Assembly: GCA_900128395.1 (NCBI GenBank)
Contig: LT649304.1
Location: 1-41,030 of the forward strand
Direction: 5' to 3'
Source of the DNA: Stramenopiles sp. TOSAG23-2
Taxonomy: Eukaryota; Sar
DNA length: 41,030 nt
Part shown: in pieces, positions 17,472-27,174 of the stretch
Position numbering within the stretch: position 1 is the stretch's first letter
Layout: every line of letters starts with the position of its first letter
The notes under the pieces: generated by a model
Database searches by the model: none
The model's input: the letters and a program-made list of their open reading frames with translations, nothing else
Told to the model about the DNA's origin: nothing
Position numbers and translations under genes: made by a program

Positions 17472-20240
17472 ATGGAAAGTGATGACGATACTAGGTTAGA
17501 AAACGGTGGTATTAATGAAGAGGAGTCTTTAATAGCATCGCCATCAAGGAGAAAAGCTCCACCAGCATTGTTTAAAACAAATAATGGTAACGCTAAGGAA
17601 TTCATAGATTTATCAGCAGTTGCATTGAAAGAGGCGCAAGGTGCTAGTAATAAAGTACTTGCCGATTTGATGCAAGCTAAACCAAGACCAGGAGACGTTA
17701 AAGCATGGATAAGAAGTTTAGATACAAACGAGACTGAGCGCGCGATGTTAGAACGTAGTTTAATTTCATTTGGATCAATTGAAAATTTAGCAAATGATCA
17801 GAAACACTTAGATCGTGAAAATAAAAAATTAAGATTTCGTGAACAACGCTTTGCACATCAACCATTACTACGTAGACGAAGACTTGATATGTTACCTCCA
17901 CAACTATTAAAAGTTATGGTAGTTTCTTTACAAAATGAACTTGCTTCGGCGAATGAAATTATTGAAAAGTGTCGTGTCGCTGAACATCCATTGATACAAG
18001 ATAAATTGCCTCCTACTAAGAAAATATTAATGCAAGATTTGCAGCGTATACTGGCGTCTGGAGTTGGAGAAACGACGCCATTTAGATCATCTGTTTCTAA
18101 TTTATCCGATAGACAAAGAGATTTAATGACGGACTCGTTAAGAAATCAAAATCGTTTATTACGTAGCCAAATCATGCGTTTGCAAGCCTGTTTAAATGGC
18201 TTACCTGGCGCTGAAACGACCGTAATGGCAGGACCTGAAGGTAGTCCTCGTATTGCCAATTATGATAATGGTGGGATGTCGCCAACTCGTGGTGTGAATA
18301 ATAATAATATTGGTGGTCCATTGCAAGGAACGATGTTATCTCCCCAGCACAATGGTTCCCCCTCGCCGAAACAACATAGATTTAGACTTATGGAAGAACG
18401 TATACAGCAATCCAATGCGGAGATAACTCGGTTACAAAAGGAATTGTTTAAAACGCAGGAAGATTTAAGACGAAGTGAAAGTACAATTGATGCGCAGTTG
18501 GAAATAGAGGCTAAAATGATTGAAGAGAAGGCACGTTTGAGTCGTCAAAATTTGCAACTTGGCACATTTACGCTGAGAGTCTTGGAAGATTCACATCCTA
18601 AACTTGCAGCACAAGTGTTACGAGGTAGAAGTTTAAGAGGTTGGTATAAAGCGATGCTTGATGGGGAAGACTTTGATGCAGACGCATGGGCAATAGAGCG
18701 AGAAGGCATTGCTGGGTCGGATGAACCAGAGGAACAAGTGTATAGAAATCGTCAATCTAGCAAATCGGAAGGCAAGAACGATAGCGACGATGTAGACGAG
18801 GGTAAAAGTAGCAGGCCATCAACATCGCAAACGGATCGTACAGATGATAGTGAAGTTGATACCAGGCTTCGTAATAATAAAAAAAAGAAAAAGCAACCAA
18901 TTTTAACCCCAGGTAGTAAAAAGCCAGCACGCCCGCAATCATCTAGTAAATACAAGCATTCTCGTAGTAGAGCGGAGAAAGATAGTAGGAAAGGCAAATC
19001 ACCGCGTGGTAATAATAGCAGCAGTAGTAGAAGTAAAAAACGCAGCAGCAAAAAAAGAAGCGATGCGCTTAAACGTGGTAGTAATAAGAAAGATGGTGGT
19101 ATGTTTAAACTGCCATTGAAAGACTTAACATTAGGAACACGTCGTGGATCGACGTCTCAATCCCCGTCTGTATCTGCAAGATCAGATAAAGCATTGACAA
19201 AGCCAATTTTTAACGTTGATGATGTTCCAGCATCTGCGCGTTTACTGCGATTAAGCACAGGGCCAGATGAGGAAGAGACCAGCGTAGCCGTAGTTGAAAA
19301 TGAAAAGAGTAAAGATGTTTTGCCAAAAGATGTTGCTGAAGCAATAAGCCCGATTGTTGTACGATTTGATCGTGTCTTGAGACAAGTTTTTACACATTTT
19401 GCACGAACGCAGAATAAACCCATTGGTTCTCGTGATCTATTTGCAGAAATAGCCCGTTGGACCAGTACATTGACACATGCATCATTTTTTAAAGTTTTAA
19501 AACATTTCAAAGTGGTACCTGTTTTATGTACGAAAAAAGATGCATTTACGCTTTTAATTGGTACTAATAGAAGTATATCATATGCAGAATTTTTGGCACG
19601 TTTAGTAGATATTTCCAACTTGTGTATGAAACGTTTATATGTCCTTGCAGATGCAAATTCGATACAGTATTTAGAAAAATGTTTTTTATTAATATGTAGA
19701 AAAGTAGGTTTGTTAAAAAGGTTTGAAGGGGGTAGACCGAAGGGTAAAGATGAAGATGAGGATGAAGATGAGGAAGATGAAGGTGAAAAATATAATGATA
19801 AATCGATAGTATTGCTAACCAAACCACCTCCTAGCGTCATGTTAAATGTTAATGCCTTTATAAAATATGCAACTGAGGAAGATAAAATTTTAGAATCGTT
19901 ATTCCCTGGTGATTCAATTAACCTATTAAATACAGGAGAGGAAGATAGGAGAATGTCTTGGTCAGATATGAAAAGTTACTGGTGGAAAAATTGTAGTAAT
20001 TCACGTACCCCTGGTATAATAAAAAAGAGAGATGATGACGATTATGATAATGATATGCCTCCTGAATTTTCCAATCCAACAACTTCGCCACCAAGAGTAG
20101 TAAGTGGTCTTAGACGTAGGCAACAATTAGCTAAAATTAGAAATGGTGGTGCTGCCCTGGCAAATCCAGAGAATCAAGCGAAAGCGTTTGAATTGTTATG
20201 TAATTTTATGGTGCAAACAGAAGTGAACATTACGGAGTAG
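17472..20240 (+). CDS. Coiled-coil protein with basic low-complexity and EF-hand-like regions (922 aa)
   Basis: Helical N-terminal part with coiled coils near residues 85-170 and 210-240, a Gly/Asn/Pro-rich spacer, then a strong coiled coil at about 306-360. A Trp-containing RGWYKAMLDGEDFDADAW patch follows. A very basic Ser/Lys/Arg region spans about 470-545. A helical region at about 620-760 (FTHFARTQNKPIGSRDLFAE, RSISYAEFLARLVDI) resembles degenerate EF-hand-like modules seen in protist ciliary proteins. An acidic Asp/Glu tract follows it. I do not recognise a named family; a cytoskeletal or ciliary role is inferred. The ATG at 17472 follows an A-rich leader. The gene appears intact, and its stop lies 97 bases from the stop of the convergent CH-PH gene. 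Confidence 0.75.
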   Translation: MESDDDTRLENGGINEEESLIASPSRRKAPPALFKTNNGNAKEFIDLSAVALKEAQGASNKVLADLMQAKPRPGDVKAWIRSLDTNETERAMLERSLISFGSIENLANDQKHLDRENKKLRFREQRFAHQPLLRRRRLDMLPPQLLKVMVVSLQNELASANEIIEKCRVAEHPLIQDKLPPTKKILMQDLQRILASGVGETTPFRSSVSNLSDRQRDLMTDSLRNQNRLLRSQIMRLQACLNGLPGAETTVMAGPEGSPRIANYDNGGMSPTRGVNNNNIGGPLQGTMLSPQHNGSPSPKQHRFRLMEERIQQSNAEITRLQKELFKTQEDLRRSESTIDAQLEIEAKMIEEKARLSRQNLQLGTFTLRVLEDSHPKLAAQVLRGRSLRGWYKAMLDGEDFDADAWAIEREGIAGSDEPEEQVYRNRQSSKSEGKNDSDDVDEGKSSRPSTSQTDRTDDSEVDTRLRNNKKKKKQPILTPGSKKPARPQSSSKYKHSRSRAEKDSRKGKSPRGNNSSSSRSKKRSSKKRSDALKRGSNKKDGGMFKLPLKDLTLGTRRGSTSQSPSVSARSDKALTKPIFNVDDVPASARLLRLSTGPDEEETSVAVVENEKSKDVLPKDVAEAISPIVVRFDRVLRQVFTHFARTQNKPIGSRDLFAEIARWTSTLTHASFFKVLKHFKVVPVLCTKKDAFTLLIGTNRSISYAEFLARLVDISNLCMKRLYVLADANSIQYLEKCFLLICRKVGLLKRFEGGRPKGKDEDEDEDEEDEGEKYNDKSIVLLTKPPPSVMLNVNAFIKYATEEDKILESLFPGDSINLLNTGEEDRRMSWSDMKSYWWKNCSNSRTPGIIKKRDDDDYDNDMPPEFSNPTTSPPRVVSGLRRRQQLAKIRNGGAALANPENQAKAFELLCNFMVQTEVNITE

Positions 20241-20337
20241 GGAGTTGTTGTACGCGTGTGTACATGTTTATATATATGAATATGTACACACATATTTTTT
20301 TGTCATTATTACGTTTACATATTTTGCATTTTCTTTT

Positions 20338-22033
20338 TTAAGAAACATTTAATTTTTTTAACTCTCGTGTCATAACGGTACACCATGCTATTTGTTCCTC
20401 TAAGGAACCTGCAACTAATGTAAATATATTTGTTGGGGAGACTAAGTCAAAGCTAAATGGTGGTGCTTTCGGCGCTTCACTTCTCCTAACAAAGGTAACA
20501 TTGTTTTTTAAAGATAAAGTGCCTTTTGGTTTTATCTCTTTCGAACTACGACGAAAAAGGCTGTTACGTCTTTGTTTTCGTATTATTTCTGGCTTTTCTT
20601 TGTAATAATTCAATTTTCCAGTACTTTTTTCCAATACGAACCATCTGGTTTGATATTTGACATCACCTCTTAATGCATACCAAGTTTTAACATCCGTTTT
20701 ACGTTTAAAATCACACTTTTTTAAATATCCTTCAATAATAGTACCCGAAGATGATGATGCTTTCTTCCATTTTTCTATAGATCTTTCTCGCAAGCTACTC
20801 ATATAAGATGAATGAGCTTTAGCTTCAGAAAGTAATTCTTTATGTATATCACATGCATGATTTAGCTTTCTAGTTAAAGAATTTATAATTGCTAAAATCC
20901 CATTTTCCTCTTCTACACCAACCCTAGTCAATTCAAATGATAATAAATCACAATTGAATCCAACAATTTGAATAAGTGACAATAGTTCATCAGTATGTTT
21001 ATTGATTGCAGGTACGTTTGGAAAATCATCGTTGTCGTTGTCATCGTCTAACTTAAATGATGATGTTCTGCCAGTTGTACCTAATTTCTTTATACGTTTA
21101 TTCCATGAACTGCGAGTATGGCTAGTACTGCTACCATTTTCATCATTGTCACTACTACTACCTCCTTCTTCTTCCGTATCATCTACGATAATGAAATCAT
21201 TTTTAATTTTTGACAGTGATAAAAACTTTTTGTTTTTGTACAAAGAACGTATACATTGACTTAATTCATCTTTCCACTCATAGAGCAAATCTGGTGACAA
21301 TGCATATATTTTTAATGTTCGCTTTTTTGAAACAATTTGCAATTGATATTGCTTTTCTATTGAAATATCTTTGTCTATTACAATATTAAGAGCTGTAATA
21401 TCAACTATATAAATTCGACCTTGACAATTATCTTTTCTCTCTTGTATTTTCTTTTCTTCTAATAGAATGTCTTCCTCTGTCAATGAATTTCGTATAGTTT
21501 TGTCCATCAATATAGGTATTTGTTTATACCAAGATAATGATGATACATGCAAAGCGAAGTATCGATTTTTTAATGATTTATTAAATTTACCCATTTTCAA
21601 AAGCCATCCTGCTTTCAGGACTTTATTTTGTTGCTTATTGGTAAGAGGATTTTTCGTATTTGCATCATCGTCGTTATTGTTCTTGTTCTTACTATTTGTT
21701 GCAGCGGTAGCAACAACCACTGTGGCATTTAAAGCATTGGAAGAATGAGGAGGAGAAGGCAAAGATGGTTTTTTAGTGGGGCAAGAAAAAGTGGTTTTCT
21801 TGATATTGTTGCTGTTATTTTTAACTACTACACGTTGTTTGACAGGTTTCGGTGGTCGTAATGGCTTTTTAATGACACTTTTCATATTATTTTGATTACT
21901 TTTTGACACGTTGGTTACTGTTGCGGCTTTTGTAGTTGTTACTCGACCTAATGAAGTTTTATTGCCTACACTGCTTCGTCTTCTTGTTTTACTTGCTATT
22001 TTTTTCTTTATGGATGCTAGACTATTGTTATTA

Positions 22034-22065
<32 letters not shown>

Positions 22066-22611
22066 GCTGCTGCTGTTGTTTTTAATGTTGTTGGTATTTA
22101 TATTTTTAGTTCTTGTATCAAATAAAACCAAGTTTGGTTTCTTAGTGGCGGTGCCACTATTTGTAACAACATTAGTTTTGCTTCTGGTATCATACGCAAC
22201 TAATTTTGGTTTTGTTGGAACTATAGGTTTTGATTTTTTCTTTCGCCTACGTGACATCATATTTGAAGTATTAATACCTTTTCTTAACATCATGATATAT
22301 GTCATCACTGAACGTTTATCTGGTTTTTGCATTAACAATAGATCATCAGAATCAAGTAAAGGTTCAACTCGCAAGTGTTTTTTCGCAGCACTAAAGGCTA
22401 AATCTAGATTCGCCTTTTTATTTGTAGGGTTTAATGCAGTGAAATCAAACGCTTTTGGCTTTGCACAGTGGACTAAGGCACAAAACGCCATACCATCTTT
22501 CCATGAAGTTGTAAAATTAGTAACTTTCACTGCTTTATTATATAATGGCTCATTTAAATATTGTTGTACCCATAATAATAAATTTGATGCAACTGTTTTG
22601 GAATCCGCCAT
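20338..22611 (-). CDS. Calponin-homology protein with two PH domains (757 aa)
   Basis: Residues about 4-115 form a single calponin-homology domain (LLLWVQQYLN, WKDGMAFCALVH, NLDLAFSAAKKHL, LLDSDDLL, VMTYIMMLRKGI), as in actin- or microtubule-binding proteins. A Lys/Asn-rich linker follows with an Asn run from an AAT-type repeat near 22020-22070. PH domain 1 lies at about 332-460 (KAGWLLKMGKF...RYFALH...YEWKDELSQCI). PH domain 2 lies at about 625-755 (IEGYLKKCDF...RWFVLEKSTGKLNYY...EEQIAWCTVMTREL). PH domains bind phosphoinositides or proteins, so it probably links membrane to cytoskeleton. The ATG at 22611 directly precedes the CH domain. It is divergent from the gene at 23285 and looks intact. 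Confidence 0.85.
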
Positions 22612-23284
22612 TTTTATGATTACTTATATATTTTGTTATCAATATACACACTATTAGATAACTATATCTTTACAGGCGGCTTTATCATCGACATAATATT
22701 CGAGATCCTCGCCTCTTCGCTTACACCATCTGCACTCTGTCTAATCAACATATATTTATTACAGTAAAAATTTAATATCTTTTTATTGCGCAATTAATTA
22801 TTTTTTTTACTTCAAACAACTTCTTATTATACCTGGTGGTACATATAGTGCTACAATATACAAACTTCAATCCTCGTATAGTATTTCGGGATAATTATAA
22901 GAAGAAATGCTGGAAATAAAAAAAATGCAAACATATAATACCACTTCTAGCTTTTCTAGCTTTCCATCAATTCTATTCAATCGCTATTCGAATGCTGTGT
23001 ATATTTTTTAATAAATTTTGCAACAACAATAATGCAAAAATATCCGGAAATTCTGCTATTCCCACATTAACATCTCTTAAAAAATTTAAACAAAACAACA
23101 AACAACAACATATACTTAATACGCACATACCCCAAGTACATCATACTCAACTACTTGTACTTAAAGAAACTTTTATTATTATTATTATTAGAATTATACA
23201 CTAAATGTAAAATGGATATAATTGATTTACAAACATATATAAATGTAGTACGAAGGAATAGCAGATGAAAGAGAGAGATACGAT
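22612..23284. promoter_or_regulatory. Divergent intergenic region with a possible exon remnant
   Basis: This 670-bp stretch separates the divergent CH-PH gene and the hypermodification-like gene. Most is AT-rich promoter-type sequence. On the minus strand at 22654-22740 there is a less AT-rich open stretch (see its own entry). An open frame at 22992-23204 has low-complexity composition and I do not accept it. Confidence 0.4.
22654..22740 (-). pseudogene. Possible small Cys-rich exon remnant
   Basis: Minus-strand codons after a GATTAG acceptor-like site read TECRWCKRRGEDLEYYVD, then DKAACKD and a TAA stop. Base composition is higher in GC than the surroundings, and the CxWC...C pattern resembles secreted Cys-rich modules. 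Too short to assign; it may be the last exon of a gene otherwise lost here. Confidence 0.3.
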
Positions 23285-24493
23285 ATGGAAAATAACAAGA
23301 AGAAATTAAAAGAATTCAATTTAAGAAATTTGAAATTATCATTTTATTTTGCGTATGAACGATATAATATATATGTAAAAAAAGAAATTGAAAAGTTAAA
23401 ACCACCATGGACAAAAGATATTATTCTTCAACAACTACGTTTTTGTAATTTACATAGAGAACATGATAATGTATCAAGAACTATTATATCGTGTTTAAAT
23501 CTTTTGAAAAATAATGTGAAACAATTGATTTTTAATGCTATTAATTTTAGACGATTAAATAATAATTACACAATTGTAAAGGTATCACAAGTGTTAAATT
23601 TATCAACATATACTCCTCTTAAATATGTTCAGTCAATTGAATGTGGATATGAAGAACAGCTTCAATATGAAGGCGCTGCAACGTATTTCGATAGTGCATA
23701 TGTAATAGCTCCAATCGGTGGAGAATATTATCGACAATTGATTTTAAGATTACCAATATACTATGGTACAAATAAAAATTGTTGCATACGAATATCAAAT
23801 GCATCATATGAAAAAGAAAAAGATTTATTTGATAAAATTAAAGAAAAGATTCATCTAGAAATTGTGAAAAAAAGGACAAATTTAAAAATTTGTTTATTCG
23901 GTATTGCCAATCTCGATATAATTGAACATCATTTGGATGACATACGAAAATCAAAAGATTCCATGGGTCTATTTAAAGAAATTGAAAAAATTTCTGGTAT
24001 AGGAGAATTTATAGCAGGGCAAATTGCTGTTGATATTGGTTACATAAGAAAAGATCTGTTTGATGAAAATGAACTAGCTCCTGCTGGGCCTGGATGTAAA
24101 AAAGGATTAAATCTGTTGTATATAGAAGAAGTGAAACAAAGCGCAAATATGAATTATGTACAAAATTTGTTAAAAAACATCTATGCAAAGCAAGATATTA
24201 TTTGGAAATACTTTAATTATGAAAAACCAACTTTTGGTACTATGAGTTTAATGACAATTGAAAATTTAATGTGTGAAACTAGTAAATATATCGGTGAATA
24301 TAATAAACAGCAGAATAATTCTAGTAGTAGTGATGATGGTAATGATAATAATAATGGAAAGAAGAAGAAAAGGAAACGTCCTATCAGTCGTAAAAAATAT
24401 CATAAACGTGTTGGCACAAGAATTTCCAGAGATAATAATGGTAATAAAATATTGGTAATGGCATTAGATGATAAGAAAAAAATACGAACTTAG
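23285..24493 (+). CDS. Homologue of phage thymidine-hypermodification enzymes (aGPT-Pplase / HMUDK-helical family), 402 aa
   Basis: The N-terminal pattern FYFAYERYNIYVKKE, then PPWTKDIILQQLRFCNLHRE and HDNVSRTII, matches the helical DNA-glycosylase-like domain described for the α-glutamyl/putrescinyl-thymine pyrophosphorylase group and the 5-hydroxymethyl-dU kinase helical domain. The second half has the expected helix-hairpin-helix part: KISGIGEFIAGQIAVDIGY, then APAGPGCKKGLNLLY. In phages, members act on 5-hydroxymethyluracil-derived bases in DNA to make hypermodified thymines. Residues about 345-402 form an Asn/Ser linker and a basic tail (KKKKRKRPISRKKYHKR) that looks like a nuclear-localisation and DNA-contact tail. 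The ATG at 23285 is the first in frame. The family assignment is from motif memory; activity and substrate in this eukaryote are unknown. No TET/JBP-type oxygenase or kinase is in the window. Confidence 0.75.
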   Translation: MENNKKKLKEFNLRNLKLSFYFAYERYNIYVKKEIEKLKPPWTKDIILQQLRFCNLHREHDNVSRTIISCLNLLKNNVKQLIFNAINFRRLNNNYTIVKVSQVLNLSTYTPLKYVQSIECGYEEQLQYEGAATYFDSAYVIAPIGGEYYRQLILRLPIYYGTNKNCCIRISNASYEKEKDLFDKIKEKIHLEIVKKRTNLKICLFGIANLDIIEHHLDDIRKSKDSMGLFKEIEKISGIGEFIAGQIAVDIGYIRKDLFDENELAPAGPGCKKGLNLLYIEEVKQSANMNYVQNLLKNIYAKQDIIWKYFNYEKPTFGTMSLMTIENLMCETSKYIGEYNKQQNNSSSSDDGNDNNNGKKKKRKRPISRKKYHKRVGTRISRDNNGNKILVMALDDKKKIRT

Positions 24494-24719
24494 TATATAA
24501 AAGTGTGGAGGAGATGAAGTGAATTTGGTGTGTGTGTAATTAAATACGAACCGTGTGTATAATATATAAATTTATACGAATATTTATATCATAAAAAATA
24601 TGTGTTTCGTTAAAGAGTCAAGCTCGACTATAGTTACTCTACCTTAAATATTTAAAAATTATTGAAAAAAAGAAAAAAATGGACAAATTGACATTTCTTT
24701 ACACTTGATTAACACCGTA
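24494..24719. other. 3' flank of the hypermodification-like gene
   Basis: AT-rich sequence with no recognisable feature before the inverted-repeat element. Confidence 0.3.
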
Positions 24720-25330
24720 TTAATAGTAGTCTAGCCAAGATAAACTGGACATTTTTTTGTGTCAGCATTGTGAAGCCAAAAAAAATTTTCACAACTTTTC
24801 CTTCTGCAAAAGTGCTTATCTCGTCAAGCCCTAGGCGGGCAATTTTTTTTTGCCAAAATATTTTGCAGGAGTACCTATTTATTTTTGCCTTGATCAAAAA
24901 ATTTATTTTTTTTTTGATGAAAATCATCCGATAAAATATCATCATTTTCCATTTAAGTATTTTCTTATATCTGTTTCATAAATAATATATCAATTTTAGT
25001 GATATTTTTGTACTTGATATTTATGTGTCAAATTATATTATTTTAAAATTATATTATTCTTTGGACATAAATTAATTAAGTACAAATAATAAACTATATT
25101 TACATTATTATACGTTAAAATATATTAGTATACTAAAAACCATACCTAACAATTAAAAAATATTATTATTTTAATTTAATTTTAATTATTTTAACTGATA
25201 GGCATGTTTTTTAGTATACTAAGGATTTGTACAACTTATTTGTTACCATTTATGAATAATTTCCTTAAAAAATAGGGAATATGGCTAAAATATTGTGTAG
25301 TCCAGATTATCTTGGCTAGACTACTATTAA
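24720..25330. mobile_element. Non-autonomous inverted-repeat element with TTAA flanks (MITE-like, 603 bp)
   Basis: The element 24724-25326 begins TAGTAGTCTAGCCAAGATAA and ends with its reverse complement. Together with the flanking TTAA, the two ends match over 31 bases with one mismatch. TTAA at 24720-24723 and 25327-25330 looks like a target-site duplication, the piggyBac-type signature. The interior has no convincing ORF. A smaller internal inverted repeat (TTAGTATACTAAAAA) lies at about 25127 and 25208. The transposase that moved it is not in this window. Confidence 0.75.
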
Positions 25331-25364
25331 AATAACACATATTATAATGAAATATATATCTCAT

Positions 25365-25460
25365 ACAACTTATTTGTTACCATTTATGAATAATTTCCTT
25401 AAAAAATAGGGAATTTTGCTAAAATATGGTGAAGTCCAGATTATCTTGGCTGGACTACTA
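25365..25460. repeat. Extra copy of the element's right end
   Basis: These 96 bases match the right end of the element (25231-25326) with a few substitutions. They end in the same terminal sequence but with GGTG instead of TTAA after it. It is a truncated second element or a local duplication. Confidence 0.75.
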
Positions 25461-25789
25461 GGTGATGTGAGCCTCCTAAGCTATGGATAGTATTGACACA
25501 GCACTAAAATCTGGTAATCCTGGCTAACCTTCCACTATTATCCAGCTAACCAGCTAAATTCTCAACATCCCAACAAATAAATTCGTTAAAACCGCGCAGG
25601 AGTTGTTGCACATATGCCAAGAAATACATATTATACATATTTACACCAAAAAGAAAAGAAAAGAAAATAGATTTATATATATATATATATATATATAATT
25701 TTACATATACATCATTCTATAATACCAAGACGTAATATAGCAAAACAGTTTAGCGAAAAGAGGAGGAAGAGAAAAAAGAAAAAGACAAA
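25461..25789. promoter_or_regulatory. Promoter region of the acidic-protein gene
   Basis: A moderately GC region to about 25600, then A-rich sequence with an (AT)n run near 25680 and a purine-rich leader (GAGGAGGAAGAG) just before the ATG. No gene is seen. Confidence 0.4.
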
Positions 25790-26458
25790 ATGGCTGAAGA
25801 AGAAGAAACCGTCGAAGAAGTTAGTAATTTACCATCCATGGAAGAAGTTTGTACTTCTTATGGTTCAAATCCGAGTGGAGATAAAGAAGGTAACCACTAT
25901 AAATTTTCATTAACTAATAATGAAGAAGATGGTTCGAAATTTGAATTTTCGCATAAATCATGTTTCTTGCCATCTGCAACAGCACCATTCGCTGGTACAT
26001 GGATTTCAAATACAACTGTATTTAAAGGTACTTGGACAATTGCAGAAGGTGAACCTGAAGCTCCACCAGTAGTAGAAACAAAAGAAGAAGAAAAAACTGA
26101 AGGTGGCGAAGAAGGTGGTGATGAAGGCAAAACTGAAGGTGGTGACGAGGAAGGTAAAACTGAAGGTGGAGAAGAAACAGAAGCTAAAGTTGAGGAACCA
26201 CCGAAACCAACTGTCGAAATTACTTGTCAATGTGAGACACAGAGCCTGGAAGGTGTTGTAGATGGTGAAGGTGAATATCAAAAGTTTGAAATGCAAGATC
26301 AACCTTGTACAAAATATTCATGGAAATTTAAATATAGTGCAGAAGAAGGGTTAACATTACTTGAATCAAATTATCCTGTATCATTAACATCAGCAAGATG
26401 GGAAAGTGGCTCAACCATTGAAATGAAATATATGGATTTAACTTTACCAAAAGCATAA
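25790..26458 (+). CDS. Acidic protein with EGK/TEGG repeats (222 aa)
   Basis: The ATG at 25790 follows a long purine-rich leader. Two globular parts flank an acidic linker at about residues 92-145 made of repeats of the type EGGDEEGKTEGG. The N-terminal part has KFSLTNNEEDGSKFEFSHKSC and AGTWISNTTVFKGTWTI. The C-terminal part has ITCQCETQSLEGVVDGEGEY and SWKFKYSAEEGL. Both suggest β-strands, perhaps two related β-domains. No signal peptide is seen. The codon pattern is clean and there is no intron. I do not recognise the family. Its stop codon lies inside a 129-bp tandem duplication. Confidence 0.7.
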   Translation: MAEEEETVEEVSNLPSMEEVCTSYGSNPSGDKEGNHYKFSLTNNEEDGSKFEFSHKSCFLPSATAPFAGTWISNTTVFKGTWTIAEGEPEAPPVVETKEEEKTEGGEEGGDEGKTEGGDEEGKTEGGEETEAKVEEPPKPTVEITCQCETQSLEGVVDGEGEYQKFEMQDQPCTKYSWKFKYSAEEGLTLLESNYPVSLTSARWESGSTIEMKYMDLTLPKA

Positions 26459-26711
26459 GATCGCCCTACCAAGATAATGTTCTCCTCCTATTATAGTCAT
26501 ATATGTATAAAGTATTTATTTTTATTTGTATGATATTAAAAATGTAAAAATTACAAAAATAAATATTTAATATAAAATATATCATAAGATCGCCCTACCA
26601 AGATAATGTTCTCCTCCTATTATAGTCATATATGTATAAAGTATTTATTTTTATTTGTATGATATTAAAAATGTAAAAATTACAAAAATAAATATTTAAT
26701 ATAAAATATAT
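26454..26711. repeat. Perfect 129-bp tandem duplication of the gene's 3' end
   Basis: 26454-26582 and 26583-26711 appear identical. The unit starts with the last base of the final sense codon and includes the TAA stop and the likely 3' UTR. Confidence 0.9.
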
Positions 26712-27174
26712 ATAAATGCATGAAGTATGATATTACTAAAATAATACATGTACGAGAGTATATATATATAAAGAAGAGGAGAGCACACACACACACATGT
26801 AAAAAAAAAAGAGAGAGAGAGAGAAGAAGAAGAGAGATTACGGTGTTTTCGTAATTATGTTGATTTAAAAAACTTAAAAAAATATTACTCGTATGATATA
26901 TATATTATACACAATACAAAAACATTTAGATTGATTAAACCATGTGATTTACAACTTTATGAAGGAGTATCTCTTTCGTCTAACTCTGAATCACAGACAG
27001 AGGAACAATCTTTTGAATACTAAATAATTTTTACTAAAACTTTATAAATCATTTTTGATTTGAGATGTTAATGAACGGGAGTAAAGAGTAAAAGAAATTT
27101 ATATAATATATGAGTAAGAGAACATTTTATATATTATACACGATAATATTTAAAGTATGATATGCATATCATAG
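26712..27174. other. Intergenic: microsatellites, coding remnant, 3'-end motif
   Basis: (CA)n and (GA)n tracts lie near 26785-26825. A coding-like remnant is listed separately at 26900-27023. One copy of the recurrent 3'-end motif lies at about 27100-27140, some 40-50 bases beyond the URB2 stop. Confidence 0.4.
26900..27023 (+). pseudogene. Possible C-terminal coding remnant
   Basis: An open plus-strand frame reads TFRLIKPCDLQLYEGV and then SLSSNSESQTEEQSFEY before TAA at 27021. The sequence is coding-like and unlike the AT repeats on its left. There is no start codon or longer frame, so it would be the 3' end of a gene whose remainder is missing. The left boundary is uncertain. Confidence 0.3.

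Noticed and set aside
21911-22657. Plus-strand open frame of 248 codons with a Leu run
   Set aside because: Antisense of the CH-PH gene; the Leu run is the complement of its Asn-coding repeat.
24709-24945. Minus-strand open frame of 78 codons within the inverted-repeat element
   Set aside because: Biased translation of poly-A/T tracts, no transposase motif.
25859-25880. tRNA T-loop-like GGTTCAAATCC
   Set aside because: It lies inside a clear coding frame and no cloverleaf can be built around it.
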